In this document: in pieces, positions 47,017-59,251 of the stretch
Position numbering within the stretch: the first letter of the stretch is position 1
How the letters are laid out: each line of letters opens with the position of its first letter
Assembly (NCBI GenBank): GCA_023101725.1
Contig: JALJCO010003968.1
Coordinates: 2,372,481-2,436,480 of the forward strand
Direction: 5' to 3'
DNA: 64,000 bases
From: Atherinomorus stipes
Lineage: Eukaryota > Chordata > Actinopteri > Atheriniformes > Atherinidae
The notes under the pieces: generated by a model
The model's input: only the letters and a program-made list of their open reading frames with translations
What the model was told of the DNA's origin: nothing
The model's database searches: none
Made by a program: the position numbers and the translations under genes

Positions 47017-49164
47017 GGCCCAATCCCAAACCGCCCCCTACACACTACCCCTTAACTATCGAGTGTCACTCCCAATGAAGTCACACTTGCAGCTGTAGAG
47101 GGCGCCTTGATTGCAGGTGGAGGGTGTTAATGACAACGAGACGCCCTCTTCCCCCAACTGGAAAAGGAAAGCAGTCATCGCCGTGGCAACACAAACACCC
47201 CCCATGTCAAATAAAACCGTGTGGAAATACTAACTCACACTCATGTGTGAAGAATTATGTTTTATTTTAAATAAATAATAATAATCATGATCCTAAACAA
47301 ATAAATGATAAAATTATTATTATTACTACGAATGATCGTTTATCATTGTCATCATCATCATCATCATTATTATTATTATTAGCATTATCATTATGCCAAT
47401 AGGTGGATTATAATCCTCTTTTTCCTGCTCAAACATTCCCTTCCATGAGCGCCAGTGGTTTGAAGGATACCTGTGCACCTGTCATAGTTTTTTTTTTTTT
47501 TTTTTTACCCCATAAAATAACTCCATTCATGTTTTCTGTCAGTATTGACAAACATGCATGCACACGTGCGGAACTCATGTGTGGAACATGACTGTTTCCT
47601 CCACCATTTCGCCGTTGCACCCGCTGCGAAATTGATTAAGGGCTGAACAGTCCACTCGCCCTCCACCCTACACGGTTTGGGACGGCCCTTAATATGGCGG
47701 AGCCTCCGCAGCAGGGCCGGTTCTAGAAAATGATGACTTGGGGTGCATCTCAGATCAGAGGGGGTGCACGTGCCTGGCACAATATTTAACACTACATTAT
47801 GCATTTCCCCGTTATTTAAAGTGAAATGATACTAGTCAAACAAGAATATTTAAAGAATCTTTGAAATGATTTATTGCAGCAATATTGTGCTCGGAATCGG
47901 CCTTCAGAAGCCCTGTGGCTTCAATTCGCACATTGGTCGAGAATACTTTCAATCTCCTGTATACTGATACTTTTTGTCCCTTAAAAGAAAATCACATGAT
48001 TTTCACAATCACATTGAAATGATCTTTTTTTAATGTTTTTTTTTTTTTTGTTATTATAGATTTATAATTTGTCATAACCTAGCTGACCCCTCTCAACATG
48101 ATCTTTATTTGCAAAGTGGAGGAAAGATCGAATGATCTCATCTCAAATCTGTTCCTTGTCATCACTTTGCCAAAACAAGATGTGTAAACTGGCCCAAATC
48201 CAGCCCAGTAGTCCTCAATCTCAGGTTTTCAACAAGCCTCATGCACAAATGCAGGGATGGTGACATCACACCAGCCATGAAATCTGGAGTTTGGCTGGAG
48301 TTGGTGTGTGTTTAGGTACTAGTGAGCATAACTGTTTCATTTGTGATGAGGTTCCAGCAATCCTCATCCGAAAACAGACAGGAAGTCACATGCACGAGCA
48401 TCTGTGAAATCCTCGTGTCCGCGATGTCCCACAGGCTCATCAGAGTCTTTGATCCATTCTCACTTCCTCACCTCTCAAACATTGCCAGCCATCATCAGTT
48501 ACTCCCCTATTTTGATTATCCCCTCACGTTCCCCCCTTCTTTCTTCCATAACCGCAGAGGAGAAAACTTTCACCGTGATCAGTGTGCTTTCTGACAGTTA
48601 GTGCAGCGCGAGCGCGCTGCGTCGTCAGTCATCACTCGTCTCTTACGAACGAGAGGCCTGATCGTCTCCTTCTAATCCTGATCAGCAGCAAAGATCAGTG
48701 CAGCACCTCGTCTGCACTGTAAAGGCTTCTGGGCGTATAGTTTTTTTATTCTAAAAGTTCCGATCTGTTTCTTACTCTTTCCAACACGCTGCTGCTTTCG
48801 CCTTTTCTCTCTCTGTCACTCTGCTCTCCCGCGTTCTGCAGCACCGCGCGCAGACAGCAGGTGTTGGGTTTCAAAACTTTTTTTTCCTCTGCTTTTTTCA
48901 TGAGTTTTTTAGTGCGTTTTTCTTTGAAACACTTAAAAAACAGCGTCTTGCTGATGCAGGTAACTGCGCATGGACGCAGATGGGTGACGTGCACTGACGG
49001 GCGCGCGCACTTGTCCCTCTTTCCAACTGAGCATGCAGACACATAAACTGAGGGTGCAATGCATGCTTATGCACCCTCGTAGAACCGGGCCTGCTCCGCG
49101 GGAACGCGCAAACGGAGGGGTAATGTGTAGGGGTAGTGCTTAGGGGCCGGTTTGGGACTGGGCC
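47017..49164. mobile_element. Outer inverted-repeat element hosting a hAT element (unit 2)
   Basis: Ends GGCCCAATCCCAAACCGCCC (left) and GGCCGGTTTGGGACTGGGCC (right), with inner CACTACCCCT/AGGGGTAGTG also inverted. The interior has an ATT/ATC microsatellite (47278-47395). A second element (47712-49093) is inserted in it. The target duplication is unclear. Unit 3 has the same arrangement (59252-61394); in unit 1 the G-rich block stands here. Confidence 0.65.
47712..49093. mobile_element. hAT-type non-autonomous element (unit 2)
   Basis: 1.38 kb with inverted ends CAGGGCCGGTTCTAG and GTAGAACCGGGCCTG and 8 bp target duplications CTCCGCAG / CTCCGCGG (one mismatch). In unit 3 the same duplication is perfect. 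No transposase is recognisable in the frames it contains (48322-48594, 48746-49042). Confidence 0.85.
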
Positions 49165-49184
49165 TGTGTCTCCCAGCCTGGAGG

Positions 49185-49710
49185 CAGCAGATTGAATGCA
49201 CCTGGTGAAGGTAATCAGGGGAGTTTGGAGGCATTCACTCACAGAACAGTCAGGAGAGCAGTGTGAAAGACAATGTTTGGAGACTGCAGGATTTGATACT
49301 TGGTTCAAAGATGGAAGAAAGAGCCGGTTTTTCACCTGTTATTGACCTGGAAGACTTTTCAAAATAAAAGAAAGAAAAGAAAGTTCAATCTTGGTCATTG
49401 AGTGAAGTCCAGTCCAATCTTATGAAGCAAGTAACCCTTTTCAAGTGGGAGAAACTGCAGAGTAAAACCTTACAAGAATTAAAAGCACTTGACACTTATA
49501 TATAAGAAATAGTAATAAAACAATAATGATAATCAGTCAGTCTTGTTGTTCAGGGTGATGGCTGCTGGCAGGAATGAATTTCTATCTCTTCATTCTACAG
49601 TGAACCTGACGCAGCCTCCCACTGAACATACGGTGTTGATTCTTCACCGTGTTGTGGAGAGTGTGGGAAGAATCCTCCATTATCTTCATCAGCTTATGCA
49701 GCATGCTCTT
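49185..49710 (-). pseudogene. LINE ORF2 C-terminus fragment, shortened (unit 2)
   Basis: Matches unit 1 35906-36423, including the antisense SFLPAAITLNN end (about 49545-49580). It is cut at about 49705, where 985 bp found in units 1 and 3 are missing. Confidence 0.55.
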
Positions 49711-50344
49711 TTCGCCACCAAATACTTATGACAACATGCAAATCTCCACCCAGAAATGTCCCGAACACTCCAAAACAAAAGAAAAAGGCAAAATATAGTC
49801 AGGGGAAGGGGAGTTGTGACCAAAACTCACTGCCACACAAAAGCAGAGGCCCAAAGGTGCAGATTAAGTCATATTTCGTTCACACAAGTCGAGGGTTTAT
49901 TTTCAGGGGAAAACTCCGAACTCTACCTTTAAATATGTTTTTATTTATCTCTTTTTCATTCAGACATTTTGTCTTGATTGTGACCTTATGGCAACTAAAG
50001 GCCAGTAGATCGCTTATCAGAATTTCTTCTTTGAAAACACAAGTAATTAGAGCACCTAATAACACCGAGCACGTAACTCGTGAAATAAAATCAGATCAAG
50101 CCTGCTTCCTTTCACTTGAAGCACCCTTCCTCTTCCCTGCTTGTGCTTCTTTTCCTCTACAGGTTATTCCCTTATTATACCAGTGTGTAACAGCTGTGAA
50201 GCCAGGACAATCATTTGTGTAAATGAAATGAAAAATATTTTTTTTTTTTATCCAAGGAGGGAAATTCAAAGTTGTGATAGACTGTCTGTCTTCTTCTCTC
50301 TCTCTTTTTTTTCAAACAATATAACATAGATACTTCTCACTTTC

Positions 50345-50575
50345 ATGATGTGAGATGTCAGAGCAACTGGTCTGTAGTCATTTGGTTGACCTGGTCGCAG
50401 GAGACAGTCAGGATGGAGGTGGAGGCAGAGGAGGTGTCAGGATGTCCTCATGTGGAGGGAGAGGAGGCCGTGTTCAGGTCCATGACTGAGCTGCAGGGTG
50501 ACAGAGTGGGACAGGAAAGCTGTGGGCTCATGGAGGGTGTGTGGTGTGTTGGGTTGGCAGGGGGTGAAGCGAACC
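50345..50575 (-). pseudogene. LINE reverse transcriptase fragment (unit 2)
   Basis: Same RPVALTSHIMK-containing fragment as unit 1 38060-38285, on the - strand, with stops. Not functional. Confidence 0.6.
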
Positions 50576-50849
50576 TATTAAAGAACACGTTCTGCTTATT
50601 CTCCAAAAATGATAAAAAAAAAAGAAGACACATCTTTCTCTTCTCTTCACCTCTCGACCTCAAAAAGAGACTGCTTAGGTGTTTTCAGGCAGGCTGTTGG
50701 CAGAGTGAAAGAGGTTGTCTGTGTGCAGTCTTTTTGTAGAAGACAAACATGAACTTTCTGTGCTGAGTGGCTCTGGCTGCTACTGGCAGTGTTAGGTCCA
50801 AGGCTGTGGTCTGGATATTCTACTGACAAATTAACGGGGTCACTCAAGC

Positions 50850-51150
50850 AGCCTTTCTCAAAGTGGGTGCCGGGGCACACCGGGGTGCCTCCTGCCAGTC
50901 TGTCGCAGGGCCAACACAGAGAGACAGACAACCATTCACGCTCACATTTACTCCTTAACCTAACATGCATGTCCTTGGACAGTGGGAGGAAGGTGGAGTA
51001 ACCGGAGCGAACTCATGCATACACAGGGAGAACATGCAAACTGCACACAGGAAGGCTCCTGTTGGAATAGTCTGAACCCCCAGCCGGGACTCAAACTAGT
51101 GACATTCTAACTGTGAGGCTGCAGTGCTAACCATCACGCCACCGTGCAGC
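50850..51150. mobile_element. Dispersed retroelement 3' fragment (unit 2)
   Basis: Longer and cleaner version of 38560-38740: includes ACATGCATGTCCTTGGACAG, GGGAGAACATGCAAACTGCA, CAGCCGGGACTCAAACTAGT and CACGCCACCGTGCAGCCC, as in common L2-like fish repeats. Confidence 0.6.
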
Positions 51151-51215
51151 CCGAATGGGAGTCAGTGGGGCAAAAATAATTTTCTCTTGGTCCCGGTCAT
51201 TCTCTGTGCTGGATT

Positions 51216-51663
51216 CCAGATTTGTTGGTTGTGGATTTAAATGAAAATTTTTCATGCAAAGAAAACACAAAAAAATGCAGAAATTTGAGATAATTTCAGG
51301 TTTAAAAGGCTTTGCAGACTGCAGCTTTTGTTGCAAGCAATATGCATCATCAGCTGCCCAAGGTGCACACGCATTGCAACCTTTCTCTGGCACATCATCG
51401 CTTTTATTCAAGGAAAGGAAAAGAGCATCAACAGAGATGAAAACTATTATAAATCAGGACATTTGAGTGTTTACACTGATGGAATGATGGTCGGTCTGGT
51501 TCACACCAGTTGCAGAGAGCAAAGTCATCGCTTGCAACAAGAGCTGTTGTCCACAATGTGGCTTCAAATAAAACCTGAAGTAATCAAAGTTCTTCATGGT
51601 ATTTTATTTTTTTTCTTTGCATGATTTAAAAAAAAAATTGAAATCCATAACCAACATATCTGG
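51216..51663. mobile_element. Fold-back type element (unit 2)
   Basis: Complete copy with ends CCAGATTTGTTGGTTGTGG and CATAACCAACATATCTGG. Confidence 0.65.
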
Positions 51664-52323
51664 AACATGGTATTGTTGCCACAGAGATCGTATTTGGCAA
51701 CTGGCAATTGGCTTGTAGACGTAAATATAATGCCATTGTCAAACCCGAAAAAAAAAAAAATTTATAATTATTTTCAAGCTAAATATACACTTTTTAGGAA
51801 ATGTTGTACTTTCATTCTGCAACCCTCTAAACGACCTGTGGAGTTTTTTTTTTTTCTTTTTTTAAACAAAGCTTTTAATAAAAATGTTCCTATTCAACCT
51901 TTAAATGTATATGTCACCCCTTCAGTATGGAGAGTATTTTGTTTCTTTATCATTTAATCAAATGAAATAGAGTTAAAACCAGAAAAAGAGATTTGAGAGC
52001 AAAATAATGTGACAATCAAAACAAATTTTTTTTAGATCAAAACAAAACAAGTTGCAATTGTTAAATGAAAATATGAAACAGCATATTTCTACATCTTTAA
52101 TCAAAAATAATGTTTGAAAGTAAAAACAGCTGTTTTGCTTTTAAATCTGTCCTTTTTAATTTCAAGTTTTAAAAAATTTTTGGTTGCAAATCTGTCCTTT
52201 TTGCTTGCAAATTCTGAGGTTTTGCTTGCGAAGTCAAGTGCAGTTGATGGGCGGGGCCTATGCTGGTGGAAGAGAGACATGTTTCTATTCATTGGTGTGA
52301 CCTGGCTCCAGCCTTCTGCATTA

Positions 52324-52907
52324 AGGCCCTTTCAGATAGAACGCGGCAAGCGCAAGAGGACGGCGGCAAACCCATTCATTGTGTATGTGGTACCGCCGCG
52401 GCAGCGCGTTTCGCCATGCCGCGGAGCACCGCGGCGCGCAAGGTGGGCGCATGCCGCCGCGGTGGCGCTCACGCCGCTGCGCTCGAATTGAAACAATTCG
52501 AGCGCCGTGCGCTGTTACGACATCCTAGCGCGTCCAATAGGAGAGGCCAGTTCGGGGAAAAAAAGTGGTCCTTGTTCAGACTGAAGTAAACCTGGAAACG
52601 GTCTGTGTGAAAGAATGCAGCTCCTGGACGAACCTGAACTCCCCCACGTTCTGCCTTGTTATCAGGATCAGGTGGACCCCCACCCTTTTATCTGCTGCTG
52701 ATCTCCTCCTCCTCTGGAGCAAAGCTCTTTGCTGCGACCATGAGATGTACATCTCTCACAACGAAGCGTGCCGGGGAGAAAACACTTCCTGGTCTGTCGC
52801 TTAGCAACGCGTGCCTGACGTGCTCGCTGCCGCTGTGCTCTTTCGCCGACTCTGCGCCCTACCCCGCGGTGAACGCAGCGAAAAACGCGTCCTATCTGGA
52901 AGGGCCT
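52324..52907. mobile_element. PIF/Harbinger-like GC-rich MITE (unit 2)
   Basis: Same element and TTA target (52321-52323, 52908-52910) as unit 1. It is longer because it carries a 27 bp perfect hairpin and flanking bases (52479-52505) missing from unit 1. Confidence 0.8.
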
Positions 52908-53111
52908 TTATCCAATCAGCTAACCAGTATTTTCGCCCCTTCCCAAAACTGTTCTAACGGATGATTCCCAGATGGATATGCGGAGCAAATCCATCTGGTG
53001 GAGTCAGGTTAGGTTACAGTGACAATAAAGGCATTCTGATTCTGATTGATGCTTGATTCTACCTGTCGTTGTAGATCTGATAAGCTAATCAAGGCAATTT
53101 TGTGCTGCCAG

Positions 53112-53301
53112 TAGGGATGTAACAATTACCGGTAAAATGATTAACCGTGATGATTTTACCAATGATTGGTTATACCGTTTCAAATTGTATTTATTGTTAA
53201 AACCGTAACTGTATTTCTAAAATACCATGACAAAAATGATAACCGTGATCATTTTGGTCACAATAACCGTGATATGAAATTTTCATATCGTTATATCTCT
53301 G
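53112..53301. mobile_element. hAT-type MITE (family A), internally deleted (unit 3)
   Basis: Same GCTGCCAG target duplication, but only 190 bp remain; about 140 bp between ACCGTAACTG and GTATTTCTAAAATACC are missing. Confidence 0.8.
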
Positions 53302-54006
53302 GCTGCCAGTGGTCAGCTAGTAATCCTTACACAAACTTTTGTACTTTTTTTTTTTTTTTTTACATTTTATTTTATTGTAAAGAAGAAAAAAACTGTAGAA
53401 TTCTACTTGAAGAATTTTGGTCTGAAAAACACTCATACAGTATGTAATCCCTGTAGGGTAAAAACTCTTGTTGCTGTGTCCTTCTCTCATAAAAGCATAG
53501 CATGTTAGCATGAAATTTACCCAGACTGTTGCATACCACTGTAAAGTATTCATGGATTTAAACATTTATTGAGACAAAATACTTCAGGTAATGAATCACA
53601 TTCATTCATGCTGTCCAATTCATGCATTTTATTGGTTTGGTATCAGCCGAAAAAAAGACAAAAGTATTCATAGATTTAAGAATTTATTGAGACAAAACAT
53701 ATCAGGCAAGTATAAAACACATTTATTCATGCTGTTCAATTCAGTGCATTGTATTGATTTTGTACCAACTGAAAAAAAAATATTGGCATATCACAAAAAA
53801 TTTGGGGGTTGTGTAGTGGGAAAATATAATGCAAGCAATAATGCCACATGCAAAAATGGAAAGTCAAAAAGTGGAAACCTCAGCAGGCAGAGAGGGGCTC
53901 AGTGTGTCATGGGAATTTACCCAGCAACCAGAACTAAAGGGCGGGGTGAGGGCTCTGGTGTTATTATTCTGGTTAAAAATTAAAAAGGGACTTGCTTCTG
54001 TCAGTG

Positions 54007-54466
54007 TTCATGCACACACCTGCACACACGCCCACAATGTCTGTGCCCAGTTCTGTCAACATGCTCGCTTGACAAGCTTTAAAAATGTGCCACAACTTCA
54101 ACCAATCAAAAGGTTGGACAAAGTTATCCTGATTGGCTGCTTGTCTGCATCACAATAACACTGGAAAAAATTGCATCTAAGCTAAGAGGAGTGGCTCGTT
54201 TGAAACTTCATTGTGTTTTCAGTTAGTAATAAACAGTAATTTAACTGTACAATACTAACCAAAACCCCAACCAAGTTTGAAACAAACAACACCTCTTGAC
54301 TTGGATACAACTTTGTCCAGAGTTATCATGGTACAGGGAAACAGCCAATCAGGACGACTTTACCTGACCCAGTGATTGGATGGAATTGTGGCACATAAGT
54401 CGAGCGAGCATGTTGACAGAAGTGAACACGGACACTGTGAACGTGTGCAGGTGTGTGTGCATGAAT
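54007..54466. repeat. Inverted repeat in unit 3
   Basis: Counterpart of 29611-30070; the direct repeats precede it at about 53543-53785. Confidence 0.65.
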
Positions 54467-55007
54467 GAATTCTACGTGTATAGAATTTACTTCTACACAT
54501 AGAAAGAAACTCTGTGTGTACACAATTTATTTAGTTTTCTTAAATTGAGGGGGGATTAATTCCTGCTTATGATGCAGCTGTGCTTGCAGAAATGACATGT
54601 CTGCATTCAGAATGCTGCTTGTTTGTTCTGGAAAGAACTTCAACAATAACACCATAGAAAGTTATTCAAGACCAAAGTGTGTAAAGATTTAAGTTTGGTC
54701 TTGAAAGTATTGAAGGGGTCTGCCTCTTCATCTGTACTGGGAAATCCTTTCACACGAGAGGAGCTTCTTAGCTGTATGGGAGCTCCTACCATTCTAGTTG
54801 GAGGGACTCAAAACAGCCTGCTGGTCAGATGTGTGTGTGTGTGTGTTTGGAATGGGTGTGTGTGCGTGGGTGGGGGAGGGAGGGGGGAGAGGGGTTCAAA
54901 GAAACAAATTACCATAAAAAAATAAAACAAAAAGAACATTTTTTTAAAAAGAAAAACAAACAAATAAAAAAGAAGCCATGTTATCCTCCAGCGGAGACTG
55001 AGGTGTT

Positions 55008-58000
55008 CTACATTCCTGGAGCAGATTTCAGCCACGGATGATGCATCATCTGCTCCAGTGTCAGACGCTTCTCTGGATCGGTCGCCAGGCACATGCCAAG
55101 AAAATGCTGGCAGTCTGAGAGGAGAGAAAGAAAACAAATCAAAGGTCAGGGTGGAAGCTGCAGGTACCTGTTGGAACAGTAATAACTGCTGAACTCAGGT
55201 GGTGCAGTGATGACAGCATTGTCTTACCTGGTGACAGCTTTTTGCTAATTCGAATTGCTCCTTGGAGGAAATCATCAATTTCGAATGTTTTTAGTTGGTG
55301 AAGTATTTCATATAATATTGCCCCCAGCTGCCACACTGTGGTGGGGCCGGCTTCATACACTCCACTCATGTTAAACTCCGGCGGAGGGTACGTTCCTACA
55401 ACACAAAGGATGGAGACAGGAATAAACATTAGATGAGGAGAACAATTACATCACACAGTCATAAATTGATGGATGAACAGATGACTGAAAACAGATGTCA
55501 TACCCCAAAAAGTCTTGTACGGTGTTGTCTTCAGGAAACAGCCACAGCCAAAGTCGATGATGCGCATTCGGAGGACATCGGAGGGGTTTTGAACCAGAAT
55601 GTTTTCTAGTTTTAGGTCTCTGTGGAACACCTTTGCAGCTTGCATCTGGATGGCTGCTTCCACCAGCTGCTTCATAATGGCCTGAAACATAAACAATGAT
55701 AAAGAAGTTACTTCCAGGTAAGACTGTGAGTTGTATGTGAAAGCTTTCCCACTAAAATGTCAGCTAAAACAAATGTGGATTGTGTGAGGAAACTTCCTCT
55801 GAAGACGTTCCACAATGTTCACTACCTTTGCCATGCCCTCTCCAACATGATGTTTGTTTTCTAAAAACTTCAGCAGGTCCACAGAGGGGACTGGTCTCTC
55901 CATGACCAGGAGAACCTCCTGGTCCACTTTGTACCAGTCCAGGAGAGAAACAGTTGCAGACTGGCCCTCTTTTGTATGACCTGCTGCTTTCCTCAACAGG
56001 ACCACCTCTCTGGGGATCCTCAGCTTCTTCTGACGTCCAACCTGATGGAAAATAACAGACAACTGATTCAGTCCTGTGACAAATGTGGATTTGGCTTATC
56101 TTTAATGATTAACAACTGTGAAGCAGTAATGTAAACAGAATATTCCATCAGGTAACTCACAGATATAAATTCCACTTTCGGAAGAGGGATGTGTTTAATG
56201 GCCACCTGCAGGACAGAATAATGAAGAATGTCAGGAAGTTGGTCAGAACTTTGTCTGCAGCTGACCGTCCACTCATGGACAGGAGCAGGAGATTCTGGAA
56301 ATACTCCAAAGTATTCTCAGTAGGGAGAGCATGTACAGTATTACAGAAACAGCAGATACAATTGTGCTACAAAGTTTACATACTCCTCCATTAAAGACAG
56401 AAAAAAATCAGTTGCCAGTGAGATAACTTGAAATTGACAGAATAATAAATACAAATTTTATGAACATTATGACATGACATGTTGTGGTTCAACAGAAATT
56501 CTTAACAAAATATAAAACATACAAGCATGATGGGCCTCCTGAGCAAAAATTTTGTTGAGCAACTTTTTGAGGCAATCAGGTGTTTTCTGTAATGTTTAAT
56601 CAGACATCTGGGCATGTTGACAGGTATTTTGACCCACTGTTTATGAGAAACAGGCTTGTTTACTATTATTATTTTTCTAAACAAAAATTCAAAATCTTTA
56701 TTTTAATATATCCTTATTTAGTAATATATATAATTACTTTTTGACAGTGTTTGGTTTACTGCTTTTCAAGAACCTGAAACTCAGCCGGGAACAGGAAGAA
56801 GTCTTTAAAATGCCCAGTCAGTCTGATACAGACATTAATTTCATACAGACATACAGGAACATTTCATGGCCATATTACCATGTAAAATCACTTTAAGTGA
56901 TGCGTGAATATGAACAGAGTACTTACTGGAAAGCCATCAGTTTTCCTGATTCCATTGTAGACGGAGCCGAACCCTCCCTCTCCGAGCTTGTCCAGCTGCA
57001 GATATTTGGCCTCAAAGCCAGCTACATGATAAAACATAAACATGTTTTATTGGAAGTGGAATGGACATCTTTGATTACACCACTACCTCCAATTGTACTC
57101 TGTATATGTGTAAAATGGGATTGGTCACGACAGTTTACCTGTCCTGGTTTCCGGTGACTGAGGTGTGTGGTGACTTTGCGAGGTAGAGGCATTGGTGGAA
57201 CTGTGTGATGTTCTCAGCTCCTCAGCTTTGTCCTCTGCCCTGATGTCCTCCACATCACTGTCTCCCCTCTTCCTCTTGCAGGGTGGTCCTCTCTCATGAC
57301 TGGCCTTCCTCTTGACCCCCTTTGCCAGAACCTGATCTGCTTCCACCCTGGTGAGTTCAGTGTCCCCTCCTCTCCCTTTTTCTTGGTGACTCCAGTAGAG
57401 TACTGGTTTTCCTCTTTTTGGTGGTCACCCTGCAGTCTCCCACAAAGTTGTTGCCTACTTTGGAGTTGTTGTCACTGCTCTCTGGAAATAATAAAACCAA
57501 AATATATTGACTCATATGTGTCAGGATATAAAAATGAAAAAATAAAAGGAATGAAATCAATGAGACAGTGAGAAATAATTGTTAAACTTTATTTCCCGTA
57601 AGTTCAGAGAACACTAGTCAATAGTTGACTCAACAACAACTTTGATGTAATTATAAATTTCTATCAGATAAAAACTTCTGAACTTTTAAATAAAAGACAA
57701 AATTTTCTTTCTTAGTTCAGGAAAATTCACTGTATGAGGAGTTGAAACTTACCTGAATCACATTCAGAGACCGGAGAAAGAAGAGTCTTCACTGTCACCC
57801 TGCAGTCTCCCCCAAAGTTGACGACTCCTTTGGAGTTGCTGCCACTGCTCTCTAGAAATAACAAAACCAGCATTTGTTGATTTAACCATGTAGTCTAAGT
57901 TTTATCTGCATGAAAGTGATCATTTCTGCTCTGTGAAATCTCATCCCTTGATTTCACATCAGCTCAGAATGTGTTTTCTGTCTGCAATTAATCATAAAAC

Positions 58001-58656
58001 AAATACTTTTCTCCTAATAAAGAAAAAGTCACTGAAACACTGAAAAATAAGTGTACAACTTGGTATATACAGTAATGGTCCTGTATGTTCAGACAACACA
58101 AGTAATGAGTTTACTTAATCCTGGATAATTATATCTTTCTGTAACATAAAAACATCTGTATATATTTATTCATTTCCTCTTACACAACACCATGCACTGC
58201 TGTTTTTTTTGTTTTTTTTAATCTGACCAGAAATGTAACCATTTAATCACACATTCATCGATAAAAGGAAATGAGTGATCAGTTTCACTCAGGTTTCATT
58301 TAAGGTTTCATAAATTATGAGAATTAATTTTACAATTTTGCTTTTTAATGTTTCTGTAAGTTAAAACAACACATGCACTGTGTTGCACTAACAAAAACTT
58401 AGATGTAATTACTGATTTATCTAAAATAAAAACACCTCTGTTAGAAAATCTAAGTTTTTTGATAAAAGAGGCTGAAATTTTCAATTGCTTTTGACAAAAT
58501 TTCACATTATTCCATGTAAGCTGAAACATCAGTTTATGTGAGTTCACACTGACCTGAATCCCAGTCAGGGGCTGGAGAAGGAGGAGTCTTTGACTTTGAC
58601 TTCGACTCCATGTTGGGGTGTGTTCGTTCTTTATCAATATCCAAAAGATCATCCAT
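55008..58656 (-). CDS. PIM-like serine/threonine kinase, copy 3 (exon 3 frameshift)
   Basis: Exons on the - strand: 58554-58656, 57753-57851, 57139-57481, 56927-57021, 56161-56205, 55826-56041, 55504-55681, 55228-55395 and 55008-55114. It starts MDDLLDIDKE. Kinase motifs GEGGFGSV, VAIK, ERP, HRDLKLEN and DFG are all present; the activation segment reads TTPYKTFWG. Exon 3 is 343 nt: four C at about 57364-57367 where copies 1 and 2 have three, so the frame ends shortly after PRKRERRGH. This differs from the copy 2 lesion. After the shift no in-frame ATG precedes the Gly loop, so downstream re-initiation would lose it. Skipping exon 3 (phase 1-1) would instead keep the full kinase domain. Confidence 0.75.
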
Positions 58657-59070
58657 TTTAGACGCAAAAAATTAATGTGTTGTCAGTAGCTCTGCTATAG
58701 TAAGTGTGTGTAGAATTCTGTGTAGTCTGTAGTTTTAAGGTACTGAGAATTCTATCCAGAATTCTGTTCACTGACATCACAGAAGCCATAAAGACAGAAA
58801 TCACCATGGTGATCATTTCAAATCTGCATATGGAAAGAATTAAACAAAAACAAAATTGAAATGTGAAAATATGCAAATGTTTTCTAAGCTTTTAAAACTT
58901 CACTTAAAACATGTTTCTTTGCTTTAACTTTCAATTTCTAGTTGAAGTGGCCATTCATACTCGGTACTTTTTAAAAGAAATACTCAGTACCAAGTTTTAC
59001 TTGGTACTGAGTTTTTATCTCCTACAGTAATATGGTTTTAGTTAATTTATTTGGGTGTTTTCTTTTCAGT
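58657..59070 (-). promoter_or_regulatory. Kinase copy 3 upstream / 5' leader
   Basis: Counterpart of the copy 1 and 2 leaders. An open upstream frame (58658-58876) again ends just before the kinase ATG. A short palindrome-like ACTCAGTACCAAG..TTGGTACTGAG (58983-59011) is specific to this copy. Confidence 0.3.
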
Positions 59071-59251
59071 TTGATCTCGTGAGAATAGTTGTGCATCTGT
59101 GTTTGTGTCTCCTTGTGTGTAATTGTGTATGAAATGAAAAATACTTTATTTATCCCAGAAGGGAAATTCAATATTATAAAAAGTTCACTCTCATTGTTGA
59201 GCTGAGCTGCAGGCCACGCCCTCTCTGCCTGGGTGCATCAGGTCTGAGTGT

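Larger units (their letters stand above)
40620..53011 (-). repeat. Tandem array unit 2 (12.4 kb)
   Basis: Second unit. Relative to unit 1 it has the full 2.35 kb segment upstream of the kinase gene (46830-49185). It lacks about 985 bp (unit 1 36424-37408; junction near 49705, at a short GC-containing match). It has a private 27 bp perfect hairpin (52479-52505). The kinase carries a one-base insertion in exon 3. Confidence 0.95.
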
